Made by a program: the position numbers and the translations under genes. 64,000 bases of DNA from Arthrobacter sp. efr-133-TYG-118 (lineage in GTDB: Bacteria; Actinomycetota; Actinomycetes; Actinomycetales; Micrococcaceae): the NCBI RefSeq assembly GCF_030209755.1, contig NZ_JARVRH010000002.1, positions 1 through 64,000 of the forward strand. Reading direction: 5' to 3'. Below, piece by piece: positions 52,112 through 60,173 of the stretch (position 1 is its first letter; every line of letters begins with the position of its first letter). The notes beneath the pieces were generated by a model, which did no database searches, was not told the DNA's origin, and saw only the letters and a list, made by a program, of their open reading frames with translations.

Positions 52112-53649
52112 GCTTTGATCCTTACGCGTGGGTCGAGAGCGGAGTAAGCGAGGTCCGCTACGAGGTTGAAGACCATTGCGGTGATGGCGACGCACAGGAA
52201 GACGCCCATCACCGGGTTCACGTCGGAGCGTTGCAGTCCGTCAATGAAAAGGAAGCCCATGCCGCGGACGGAAAACACCGATTCCGTGATGACCGCACCA
52301 CCTATCAATGCGCCGATGTCGAACGCGACGATCGTCGCGATGGGTATCAGGGCGTTCCGGAACGCGTGGCCCATGATCACGGACCGTTCGCTCAAGCCCT
52401 TCGCCCGTGCTGTCCGGATGTAGTCCATGTTCATGATTTCCAGCATCGATGAGCGCGTGAACCGTGTGTAGCTGGCCAGGGAGACCAGGATCAGGGCGAT
52501 CGTGGGCAATACGAGGTGGGTGAGCGTATCGGTGGACATGATCCAGAAGTCACCCTGGATGTTCGGGGTTCCCGCCCCGATGGTGGCGATGGGACGCCCA
52601 CGAACCCGGCTGTTGTTGAAGTACGACGGCCATGCCTGCATGAAGCGGTCCAGGACCACGAGCGCTCCGACCAGGAACGCCGTGATAGCGGCGGCACGCA
52701 TTGACTGTCCACGGTCGAAACCGCCCATGAAGTACCCGACGGCCACGCCAACAAGGACGGTGGCGATGCCAAGGAGGAATATCATGAGCCCGGTCGCGTC
52801 ATTGAGCAACGGCTGGACAGCGAAGTAGGCGATCACGCCGATGCCCACAACAATCAGGCTCGATTGCAGGGCCTTGCGGTTCTTGAGCCCTGAAACCAAT
52901 ACCGTGACTCCGAAGGCAATTCCCACTCCAAGAATGGCGATGATGACGGGACCCAAACCTGGATTGCGGAACCACTGAGTCAGGGAGAAGTAGAAAAGGA
53001 TAAGGGAGACAGCCGCGAAGACCGAGCCGCCGACGATCAGTCGGCGTTTGGCCGCTCCACCGACGACTACTGCGGCGATGACGCCGAGAACGGCACCGAT
53101 CCCCAAGGCCACGGCAGGCGGTATTTCCGGATTTCGAAGGAAGTCGTTGAAGCCGATGGCACCGAATTCCTTGAGGAGGACGGCCACCCAGAAGATCGGC
53201 AGCGAGAAGAACAGGAACGCCATGAACGTCACGCCGTAGTCCAAGGCGCTGTACTGACGGAGGGCGGTGACGATGCCGAGGGAGATGCCGATCAGGATGG
53301 CCAGGACTGTGGCGCCCGTGACGAGCGTGAGCGTTTGAACCAAGGCAAAGCCGAGAGCCTCCGTAATTGGTTGTCCGGCGATGTTCTTGCCAAGGTTGCA
53401 GGCGTTTCCAAACGGCACAACACATTGGGCCGCACCGCCAAGCCATTTGAAATAGCGCAACGGCGGCGGAGTGTTGAGATCAAGCAGATTGATGCGGGCA
53501 TCCATCAGCGCTTGCCGGTTCGGCGCGCTGCTGGCTCGGAATTCTGCCAGGGGATCTCCGGACGACGCTGTCAGGAGATACACCAGGAACGATGCTCCGA
53601 GAAGAATGAATGCGGCGGTAACCAACCGCCGGACAATATAGGTCAACAT
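52108..53649 (-). CDS. Enlarged peptide ABC transporter permease, DppB type (system B)
   Basis: A 513-residue permease, about 200 residues longer than a usual DppB (system A copy: 309). The N-terminal helix (RRLVTAAFILLGASFLVYLL) and C-terminal core with its EAA loop (TARAKGLSERSVIMGHAFRN) are normal. Between them an insertion at about 180-360 adds several extra hydrophobic helices (VALGIGAVLGVIAAVVVGGA; LIVVGIGVIAYFAVQPLL; GLMIFLLGIATVLVGVAVGY). The frame is continuous. Start at 53649 after GAGG; upstream in-frame codons are not conserved. Confidence 0.88.
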   Translation of the reverse strand: MLTYIVRRLVTAAFILLGASFLVYLLTASSGDPLAEFRASSAPNRQALMDARINLLDLNTPPPLRYFKWLGGAAQCVVPFGNACNLGKNIAGQPITEALGFALVQTLTLVTGATVLAILIGISLGIVTALRQYSALDYGVTFMAFLFFSLPIFWVAVLLKEFGAIGFNDFLRNPEIPPAVALGIGAVLGVIAAVVVGGAAKRRLIVGGSVFAAVSLILFYFSLTQWFRNPGLGPVIIAILGVGIAFGVTVLVSGLKNRKALQSSLIVVGIGVIAYFAVQPLLNDATGLMIFLLGIATVLVGVAVGYFMGGFDRGQSMRAAAITAFLVGALVVLDRFMQAWPSYFNNSRVRGRPIATIGAGTPNIQGDFWIMSTDTLTHLVLPTIALILVSLASYTRFTRSSMLEIMNMDYIRTARAKGLSERSVIMGHAFRNALIPIATIVAFDIGALIGGAVITESVFSVRGMGFLFIDGLQRSDVNPVMGVFLCVAITAMVFNLVADLAYSALDPRVRIKA

Positions 53650-53761
53650 GGTGAGGAACCTCGAAATCCAGGCCCGGGTTCGCCGGCGCCCATCGCAGAA
53701 TCGTGCCCGTTCCTTGGATGAGGTTGTGGGAAGCGGACAATATGCCGGTGCACCAACCAAA

Positions 53762-53793
53762 GCGCCGGGACCATGATACGTCGGTCCCGGCGC
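53762..53793 (-). promoter_or_regulatory. Intercistronic hairpin after the system B binding protein
   Basis: Perfect 11-bp stem (GCGCCGGGACC with GGTCCCGGCGC) and a 10-nt loop between the receptor and permease genes; third example in the window of a hairpin in this position. Confidence 0.8.
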
Positions 53794-53825
53794 CTTGGCA
53801 GGTAATTTAGCTCAGCGAGCAAGGT

Positions 53826-55601
53826 TTACTTCTGAGCCCACTCCCAGAAGTTCCACCAAACACCAGTCTGGTTCGGCATGAGCTTCACGCCGGTGATGCG
53901 GTCGCTGTATGCGTCCACGTTCACTGACTGGAAGAGCGGAACACCGTAAGAGCTGTCCCAGATCTTCTTGTCGATCTGCTTCTGGAGATCGTCCTGCTTG
54001 CTGCGGTCGGTGGTGACCACGAGCTCCTCCATCAGCTTGTCCGCATCGGTGTTGCTGAACTGGTTGAAGTTGTTGCCACCAGCGGTCTTGAAGATCTGCG
54101 GAACACCGGAGACTCCGACACCCGGGTTGATCCACCCGAAGATGGTTGCGTCATAGCCGCCCTTGCCCAAGGCCTTGCCCCAGTCAGAGGCGCCCAAGCC
54201 GCCGTCGACGATCTTGAAGCCAGCCTTGGTGGCGGATTCGCGGATCAGCGAGAAAGCGTCAACACGGTTCGGGTTGTCCTTGTTGTACATGATGCGGATT
54301 TCCGGAGTCGCACCGTTCAGGAGCTTCTTGGCACCATCAATGTCCACGTCCTGGAAGGCCGAGGAGCCATTGTTCTTGGCGGAATCAGCGTACGCGGCCT
54401 GCTGGGGAACGAAGATCTGGGAGTCCAGCGGCTTCGCATTCGGATCAAGCTTGCCGATGATCTTGTTGACGATGTCCTTGCGGGGCACCGTCTTCATGAA
54501 GGCGGTACGTACGTTCTGGTCGGCCAGCGGACCCGAGAAGTTCAGGTCCAAGTGGTCGAAGGCCAGCTGGTTGCCCTGGTCGACGGTAACGCCCTGGCTG
54601 GAGAGTGCCTTCAACTGGTCGAGGGTGTCCGCAGAAGCCTGCGGGGCAATGATGTCCGCCTCGCCGTTCTTGAGGGCCTGGACCTGGGCCGGCGCCGAGC
54701 CGATGTACCGGACGGTGATTTCGTCAAGGTTTGGAGTCGGTCCCCAGTTGTAGTCCTTGTTGCGGACCATGGTGAGGGACTGGTCCTGGTTCATGCTCTT
54801 GACGATGTAAGGACCGTTCGAGAGGAACAGGGTCGGGTCGGCGGGAAGCGTCTTCGTATCGAAGCCGGTGTTCCACATGTCCGACATTGCCTTCAGCTTC
54901 GGATCCGCGGGAAGTGGTGCCTTGGAATCTCCGCGCGGCTTGCTCTTGAAGAAGTCAATCAGGGCCTGGGTGTCCTTCAGGCCGGCCTTCTGGGCGAGGA
55001 CGTGGGCAGGAACGTCAATGCCGGGACCACCAAGCACGATCTCCCAGTCGGCGAAAGGCTTGGAGTACTTGAGCGTGAGGGTCTTGTTGTTGTTGCTGAT
55101 CTCCGGAAAGTCCGTCAGGCTGAGGCCCGTGTTGTCGCCAGCGTACGAGAAGTAGGACGTACCCGTCTTGGCCTTGGAATCAGCGTCATCGTAGTAACCG
55201 GAGAAGGCCGCCCACTGCAGGAGGAGGTCAGCTGCGGAGACCGGGGTGCCGTCAGACCACTTCACACCGTCGTTGATGGTGTACTTGACGGTCAGCGGGT
55301 TGTCCGAGACCTTCTCCATCTTGCCGAACTTGTCGTTGTGAACGACGTTCAGCTTGTTGTCGATGTAGTAGAAGCCCGAGTGCGTTGCGTAGCTGACCTT
55401 GGAGTTGATGTCAGTATTGCCGTCGGCTGTGTTGGGATTGAACGTGTTGAAAGCGTTGACCTCGACCACAGTGGCCGTGCCACCCGTCTTGGCGGCTCCG
55501 GTGGATGGGGTATTGCCACCGGAATTGCCGGCACAGGCGCTCAGTGCGATCGCGGCGATTGCCGCGATACCCACTGCTTTGGAAGTACGTCCGAAACGCA
55601 T
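53826..55601 (-). CDS. Peptide-binding lipoprotein (SBP_bac_5, system B)
   Basis: Extracytoplasmic receptor of 591 residues. The signal peptide (MRFGRTSKAVGIAAIAAIAL) ends in the lipobox LSAC, then a Gly/Ser/Thr linker. Domain signatures include NDGVKWSDGTPVSAADLLLQ near 105-125. Ligand probably peptides. TAGGAGGCGG precedes the ATG. A TAGGCT hexamer about 100 bp upstream (55703-55708, minus strand) is a plausible -10. Confidence 0.92.
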   Translation of the reverse strand: MRFGRTSKAVGIAAIAAIALSACAGNSGGNTPSTGAAKTGGTATVVEVNAFNTFNPNTADGNTDINSKVSYATHSGFYYIDNKLNVVHNDKFGKMEKVSDNPLTVKYTINDGVKWSDGTPVSAADLLLQWAAFSGYYDDADSKAKTGTSYFSYAGDNTGLSLTDFPEISNNNKTLTLKYSKPFADWEIVLGGPGIDVPAHVLAQKAGLKDTQALIDFFKSKPRGDSKAPLPADPKLKAMSDMWNTGFDTKTLPADPTLFLSNGPYIVKSMNQDQSLTMVRNKDYNWGPTPNLDEITVRYIGSAPAQVQALKNGEADIIAPQASADTLDQLKALSSQGVTVDQGNQLAFDHLDLNFSGPLADQNVRTAFMKTVPRKDIVNKIIGKLDPNAKPLDSQIFVPQQAAYADSAKNNGSSAFQDVDIDGAKKLLNGATPEIRIMYNKDNPNRVDAFSLIRESATKAGFKIVDGGLGASDWGKALGKGGYDATIFGWINPGVGVSGVPQIFKTAGGNNFNQFSNTDADKLMEELVVTTDRSKQDDLQKQIDKKIWDSSYGVPLFQSVNVDAYSDRITGVKLMPNQTGVWWNFWEWAQK

Positions 55602-55957
55602 TCCGCCTCCTATTTTTTGAGTGGAAAAAGCCGGCGCTGTTGACTCCGGCAGACTGCCACAACCCCCTCAGCAGGCTTGTGGCTGGTCTCACATGAGCAG
55701 TAGCCTAGCGCCCGGAACGGATGTTTGGGTCCAAAGTTTCCCGCCGGTAAAGTTTGTTATCGAGATGCAATCATTGAAGGACGTCCTAGTGGTTCCGTAA
55801 TCCACGCCAACATGACATAAGCCACGATTCAAGGCGAACAGGGGCCTATGTCAGTTAATTCCCCATCACTGAACCCTCCAGGCCGGGAGAGACCGCGTGC
55901 GCCGCTGGCAGGGTGCAGGGGGTATTCAGGCCTCGTCTTGGGTTTAGGTTGAGGCGT
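55602..55957. other. Non-coding region between system B and the 56-61 kb locus
   Basis: Holds the leader of the system B receptor gene and a spaced inverted repeat (TGACATA at 55813-55819, TATGTCA at 55847-55853). No gene can be supported. It marks the edge between the transporter block and an accessory-looking block. Confidence 0.5.
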
Positions 55958-55960
55958 ATG
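55945..55960 (+). promoter_or_regulatory. -10 element for the small gene at 55958
   Basis: TAGGTT lies 7 nt before the ATG at 55958, the same spacing as at other leaderless genes here. Confidence 0.4.
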
Positions 55961-56233
55961 AGCGAGAAATTCACTTATGAGGCCGGTCCCCGTGATAAAG
56001 GACGCAGCGAGGGCGAGGTATCGGACTTCCCGGAGATTCAGCCGGGCGGAGAGTACCAATGGTCTGGTTTGGCACACGGCCAGCCTCTAGCCGACGAACC
56101 CGCTCGTGAGTCCGACGACGGCGAGTCCGCGACCGTAGTCTGGTACCCGAAACCGACTAGCCCGATCTGTGTGGACTTCTATATGCGCCGTTTCAGTCCA
56201 ACGTGGGCAGTCCGATATCCGAGTCGGGCGTAG
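55958..56233 (+). CDS. Hypothetical small acidic protein, possibly truncated
   Basis: Up to 91 residues, rich in Asp/Glu/Gly/Pro (SEKFTYEAGPRDKGRSEGEV). The last 18 codons overlap the 3' end of the convergent GNAT-fusion gene by 55 bp, which is unusual. The C-terminus may therefore be a run-on into foreign sequence after an original gene lost its end. No homology recognised. A leaderless-type -10 element supports expression. Confidence 0.45.
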   Translation: MSEKFTYEAGPRDKGRSEGEVSDFPEIQPGGEYQWSGLAHGQPLADEPARESDDGESATVVWYPKPTSPICVDFYMRRFSPTWAVRYPSRA

Positions 56234-57945
56234 AAGGCTCGAGCCCGCTCCCGTGCCTCGTCCGTGGTCACCTGTGCCAGTTGCGCCCCACGCGCACGCC
56301 CAAAATTGTGTGCCCACTCGAGCATCGCGGTGCCCAAGCCATGTGAGCGCTCCGCGGCCGCAACTCGAAGTCCCTCGATCTGTAGTCGGGAAGAACCACC
56401 CCGGGAAAGACCTGGAATGACGGTCAATTGCATCGTGGCAACGATGCGATCGGCATCATCGCGGACAACCCCCAGATAGTTGGAACTGTCGCGAACAACC
56501 AGGTTGTAGGCCGCCTCGTATCGTTCGAGCTCGACGCACTCACGATCGGGACCGAACTGATCATCAGACAACAGCGCGGCGATGGCTTCGACATCGTCGC
56601 GACTCGCGCGTTCCAGCCTGAAGGTCCGGCCCGCCACCTGCAGCAGTCCTTGAACCGACGATCGCGCATCTGCCTGCAAACGAGCGACCAGCAGATCAAG
56701 CCATCCGCCGACGTTGGCTCGAGCCTCAATGGTGTCGGGATAGCGGCATCTCAAGTGCAGACCTGACTCGTCCAGGATGAACCAAAGCATGACGCCGTCG
56801 GTGTCGATTGTCGCGCTCACATAATGGGCATCGAGTCCGACAGAGTCGATTCGCACCGGCAGTCTGCGCAGGTCCAGCCAGGAGATCGCGAACATACCAG
56901 GAGCTACGGGCATGCCGCCCCATGGAGCCAGGACGTCCGCGAGCGGCCACGAGCCAAGCTGCACAGCCTCTTTTACCGCGGCCGCCGCGGCGCGCGGCTC
57001 GGCGACTGCCGACTCAAGTACCGAATTAGTAATGAACCAGCCCACTGAGTCATGCCAGTTGTCGTCGAAGCGGCTGTGCACGGGAAAAACGGCCCGCAGC
57101 GGGGATCCTGCCAACTCGTGGGTCACCGCTGTCATCGCAACAACAGCGAGCGCGAGCGTCGAGACACCGTCGTTGCGGGCCTGGGCAGCAAATGCGGCAC
57201 CGTCATCGAGATCGAAGACATCGCGAACTTCTACACGCTCGCGCTGCGGATCGGGCGCACCCAGGGGCAGTGGGAATTGCGGCATGACGCCGCCGCTTTC
57301 ACCGATGATTTCTTCCCATCGGTGACGCACATGGTCCGGCGCCGCATTCCGATCCAACAGTGCTTGGGTGTGTTCAACAAATGCCGGCGCTGCCCCAGGC
57401 AACAGTTCACGGCCGGCCCTCCCGGCATCGAGCGCGGACAGCAGGTCTCGCGCGAGCACCAGCATGGACCACATATCGACGTGGGCGTGGTCGGCCGCAA
57501 TCACGACGGTGAGTCCAGCAGCAGTCTCCAATACGCACAGCCGGTGTGAGGGCTGTTGGTATGGCGAACATGCGGCATCGAGAATGTCCCGCACCGCGTC
57601 ATTGACTGCCTGGCCGGGAGATACCTGATGCTCCACCCAGGTTCCCGGACCAATTTCAATTTCGTAAAGCTCCGGATCACCATCCGCACCGGGCACGAAT
57701 GCCGTTCGCAGTGTGCCATGACGGGCGACGACAGCGAGCCAGGCATCGGCGATTGACTCACGACGGGTGGGTGAAGGCAACCGAAAAGACAATGCCATCC
57801 AGGAGCCGGGGCGGTCGCCTGCCCCCACATGGAGCCGCTGGTCAAAGGACACTGGAAGACGTCGGTCGAGCGCAGACACACTGACGTCGTAGCCCCAAAG
57901 TCGTCCAAACGGGAGGCGCAGGTGCGTGACGTTGGTCAGCCGCAT
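56179..57945 (-). CDS. Condensation-domain-like protein fused to a GNAT acetyltransferase
   Basis: A 588-residue two-domain protein. Residues about 1-425 look like an NRPS condensation/acyltransferase fold: the active-site region reads ADHAHVDMWSM (compare HHxxxDG; only the second His and the Asp are kept), and later SVGWFITNSVLE fits the DFGWG-like region. Residues about 440-588 are a GNAT domain (FRLERASRDDVEAIAALLSD; acetyl-CoA loop RVAAAERSHGLGTAMLEWAH; ARAFYARLGYRTAHVGL). No adenylation or carrier domain is present nearby. It may join two acyl-transfer steps on one small molecule or peptide (inference). TAGGAT lies 6 nt before the ATG. Divergent from the hydrolase gene. Confidence 0.72.
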   Translation of the reverse strand: MRLTNVTHLRLPFGRLWGYDVSVSALDRRLPVSFDQRLHVGAGDRPGSWMALSFRLPSPTRRESIADAWLAVVARHGTLRTAFVPGADGDPELYEIEIGPGTWVEHQVSPGQAVNDAVRDILDAACSPYQQPSHRLCVLETAAGLTVVIAADHAHVDMWSMLVLARDLLSALDAGRAGRELLPGAAPAFVEHTQALLDRNAAPDHVRHRWEEIIGESGGVMPQFPLPLGAPDPQRERVEVRDVFDLDDGAAFAAQARNDGVSTLALAVVAMTAVTHELAGSPLRAVFPVHSRFDDNWHDSVGWFITNSVLESAVAEPRAAAAAVKEAVQLGSWPLADVLAPWGGMPVAPGMFAISWLDLRRLPVRIDSVGLDAHYVSATIDTDGVMLWFILDESGLHLRCRYPDTIEARANVGGWLDLLVARLQADARSSVQGLLQVAGRTFRLERASRDDVEAIAALLSDDQFGPDRECVELERYEAAYNLVVRDSSNYLGVVRDDADRIVATMQLTVIPGLSRGGSSRLQIEGLRVAAAERSHGLGTAMLEWAHNFGRARGAQLAQVTTDEARERARAFYARLGYRTAHVGLKRRI

Positions 57946-57957
57946 GGCAGTATCCTA
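57943..57957 (-). promoter_or_regulatory. -10 element for the condensation-GNAT gene
   Basis: On the minus strand TAGGAT lies 6 nt before the ATG, consistent with a leaderless transcript. Confidence 0.45.
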
Positions 57958-58029
57958 TCGCCCCGGATAGCCTGAATGTTCAACGCGGCCACTCGACGTG
58001 ACGCGGTCAGTCACGAAACGAGGAGCCTG

Positions 58030-58809
58030 ATGCCCACTTTCGAGGTTCCCGGAGCCGAGCTTGCGGTTGCTTTGAGCGACGAAGGTGGACATCCGGTTGT
58101 CCAACTGCATGGCCTTACCTCAAGCCGCGCGCGCGATCGGGTGCTCAACCTCGACCTCGGTCGAGGGCTTAGTGGAACTCGACTTCTGCGGTACGACGCA
58201 CGCGGCCATGGCCGGTCGACGGGGCGGAAGGTTCCCGAGGAATATCAATGGCAAACCCTCGCCGATGACCTCCTGCGACTGCTCGATCACTGGTTCCCGG
58301 GCGAACGTGTCCACGGAGTTGGTCCCTCCATGGGTACCGGCACACTCCTGCATGCCGCTTCCCGCGAGCCAGACCGCTTTACTGGGCTCACGCTTATGGT
58401 GCCACCCACCGCGTGGGAAACCCGGGCTGCACAGGCTGCAAACTACCGGGTTGCCGCGGCGTTGATCGAGTCTGTAGGTGTCGGGGCATTCCTCGCCACC
58501 ACTCGCGGAGCAACACCGCCGCCGGCCACGGTCGGTGCGCCGGAGACGGTGCCCGACGTCGCCGACGCCCTCTTGCCATCGTTGTTTCGAGGCGCGGCAC
58601 TCAGCGATCTGCCTGCTCGGGAAGCCGTCGCGCGAATCGACATACCGACGACAATCTTGGCGTGGGTCGATGATCCGGGCCACCCGCTGTCAACCGCGGA
58701 ATCCCTTGCCGCACTGCTCCCCCAGGCAACGCTGACCGTCGCCCACAGCCCGGAAGACGTCGAAACCTGGCCCAATATTCTGAGCCAGGATGTCGCCCGT
58801 CGGGGCTAA
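58030..58809 (+). CDS. Alpha/beta-fold hydrolase
   Basis: A 259-residue serine hydrolase. Oxyanion-hole HG is in QLHGLTSSRA, the nucleophile Ser is in the GPSMG elbow (GVGPSMGTGTLL), the acid is probably Asp in AWVDDPGHPL, and the base is His in TVAHSPEDVETW. The start at 58030 (MPTFEVPG) follows GAGGAG by four nt; a start at 57976 would add an unconserved 18 residues. It is divergent from the condensation-GNAT gene, so it may release or remove the acyl product (inference). Substrate unknown. Confidence 0.85.
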   Translation: MPTFEVPGAELAVALSDEGGHPVVQLHGLTSSRARDRVLNLDLGRGLSGTRLLRYDARGHGRSTGRKVPEEYQWQTLADDLLRLLDHWFPGERVHGVGPSMGTGTLLHAASREPDRFTGLTLMVPPTAWETRAAQAANYRVAAALIESVGVGAFLATTRGATPPPATVGAPETVPDVADALLPSLFRGAALSDLPAREAVARIDIPTTILAWVDDPGHPLSTAESLAALLPQATLTVAHSPEDVETWPNILSQDVARRG

Positions 58810-58889
58810 GCGACGATTCGCTCGAATACTTGCTCACAGTTAAGCGGAACGAGACCCGCTACGGTTCACACCGCGATCGGGCGGGTGGT

Positions 58890-58904
58890 TAGGCTGGGTG
58901 GATG
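58890..58904 (+). promoter_or_regulatory. -10 element for the phosphatase gene
   Basis: TAGGCT lies 6 nt before the ATG at 58902; leaderless-type spacing. Confidence 0.45.
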
Positions 58905-59594
58905 GCGACAGTTATCCTCGTGCGGCACGGCCGCACCACAGCCAATGCCACTGGGCTGCTGGCCGGTCGGGCCGCCGGCGTCAACCTGGACCAAATCGGG
59001 CGCGACCAGGCGGCTCTGACCGGAGACCGGCTCGCGGCCGTGCCCTTGATCGCGGTGGTGTCGAGCCCGCTTGAGCGTTGTCAGCAGACCGCCCAACTCA
59101 TCCTCGATCGCCAGACGGGCACGCCGTACGCGCCGGTCGAGCCCGATCTCATCGAGTGCGATTACGGCCAGTGGCAGGGCCGCACGCTGAGCGATCTCGC
59201 GTCGGAGGATCTGTGGCCGGTTGTGCAGTCCCAACCGTCCGCCGTCGTCTTTCCCGGCGGTGAATCCATGGCCGCCATGCAGGCTCGGTCGGTGGCAGCG
59301 ATTCGACGCCACGATGCAGCCTTCGAAGCCGAGTGCGGGCCAGGAGCCGTGTGGGTGGCAGTGAGCCACGGTGACATCATCAAGTCAATCCTTGCCGAAG
59401 CGCTCGGCATGCACCTTGACCTGTTCCAGCGTATTACCGTGGGCCCCGGCTCCGTATCGATCGTGCGCTACGGCGCTAGTGGGCCCAGCGTCCACGCGAC
59501 CAACACCGACGCGGGTGATTTGTCGTGGCTGTCAAACGGCATCCATTCTGGCGATGCGCCGGTCGGCGGCGGTGCAGGGCAAAACGCACCATAA
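58902..59594 (+). CDS. Histidine phosphatase, MSMEG_4193 type
   Basis: Phosphoglycerate-mutase-fold protein of 230 residues with the phospho-accepting RHG motif at 8-10 (LVRHGRTTANATG), an ECDYGQWQG stretch, and the second His in VAVSHGDIIKSIL. The sequence fits the actinobacterial MSMEG_4193/Rv2135c family (TIGR03848), which as I recall is regularly linked to the next two genes. It probably acts as a phosphatase rather than a mutase. Substrate unknown. Confidence 0.87.
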   Translation: MATVILVRHGRTTANATGLLAGRAAGVNLDQIGRDQAALTGDRLAAVPLIAVVSSPLERCQQTAQLILDRQTGTPYAPVEPDLIECDYGQWQGRTLSDLASEDLWPVVQSQPSAVVFPGGESMAAMQARSVAAIRRHDAAFEAECGPGAVWVAVSHGDIIKSILAEALGMHLDLFQRITVGPGSVSIVRYGASGPSVHATNTDAGDLSWLSNGIHSGDAPVGGGAGQNAP

Positions 59595-59606
59595 GCCTCA
59601 TGTGCC

Positions 59607-59621
59607 TAGAATACTGACATG
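59607..59621 (+). promoter_or_regulatory. -10 element for the DUF3090 gene
   Basis: TAGAAT lies 6 nt before the ATG at 59619, so this gene and the overlapping kinase-like gene have their own start of transcription. Confidence 0.45.
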
Positions 59622-60173
59622 CCTACACGTGTTCACGAGTTTGCCTGGCCTGACCGGGTCGTCGTGGGCACCATCGGCCTTCCGGGGGCCCGAACGTTCT
59701 ACCTGCAGGTGCGCGCAGGGACGCAGATCGTGAGCATTGCCATGGAGAAACAGCAGTCGGCCCTGCTCGCGGAGAAGATCGACGAAATTCTCGACCAGCT
59801 CATCACCCTCGAAGGCAACCCCTTCAGCGTCCCCACGGGCACTCCCGTTGAACTTGTCGACAATGACCAACTCGATACCGTTCAGGAGCAGTTTCGCACC
59901 GGCGCCATGAGCTTGGCTTGGGACCCAACCACGGCACAGCTCGTACTAGAGGCCTACCCCATCACCGATGTCGATGCTGATGACAACGACGCACCGCTTG
60001 ATGAGGACGGCGCCAACGTGCCCGAAATGCTGCTGGTGCGAATGCCGGTCGGCACCGCCCGCGCATTCGCCAAGCGCACCCGCGAGATCGTGGGCGCCGG
60101 GCGTCCGACGTGCCCGCTCTGCGGTTACCCCATAGACGCCGACGGGCACATCTGCACCCTTCCCGAGGCCTGA
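59619..60173 (+). CDS. DUF3090 family protein with C-terminal Cys motif
   Basis: A 184-residue conserved actinobacterial protein (TIGR03847; Rv2134c type, from memory). A beta-rich body (FAWPDRVVVGTIGLPGARTF) leads to an acidic loop and a C-terminal CPLCGYPIDADGHIC, which looks like a zinc-binding knuckle. Its stop overlaps the next start (TGATG), so it is tightly coupled to the kinase-like protein. Function unknown; a scaffold or adaptor is possible. Confidence 0.85.
   Translation: MPTRVHEFAWPDRVVVGTIGLPGARTFYLQVRAGTQIVSIAMEKQQSALLAEKIDEILDQLITLEGNPFSVPTGTPVELVDNDQLDTVQEQFRTGAMSLAWDPTTAQLVLEAYPITDVDADDNDAPLDEDGANVPEMLLVRMPVGTARAFAKRTREIVGAGRPTCPLCGYPIDADGHICTLPEA

Noticed and set aside
52108..53649. 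Frameshift or fusion error explaining the long DppB
   Set aside because: The frame is open throughout, with strong membrane-protein composition across the extra region.
56179..58809. Nonribosomal peptide cluster
   Set aside because: There is one degenerate condensation-like domain but no adenylation, carrier or thioesterase module in the window.
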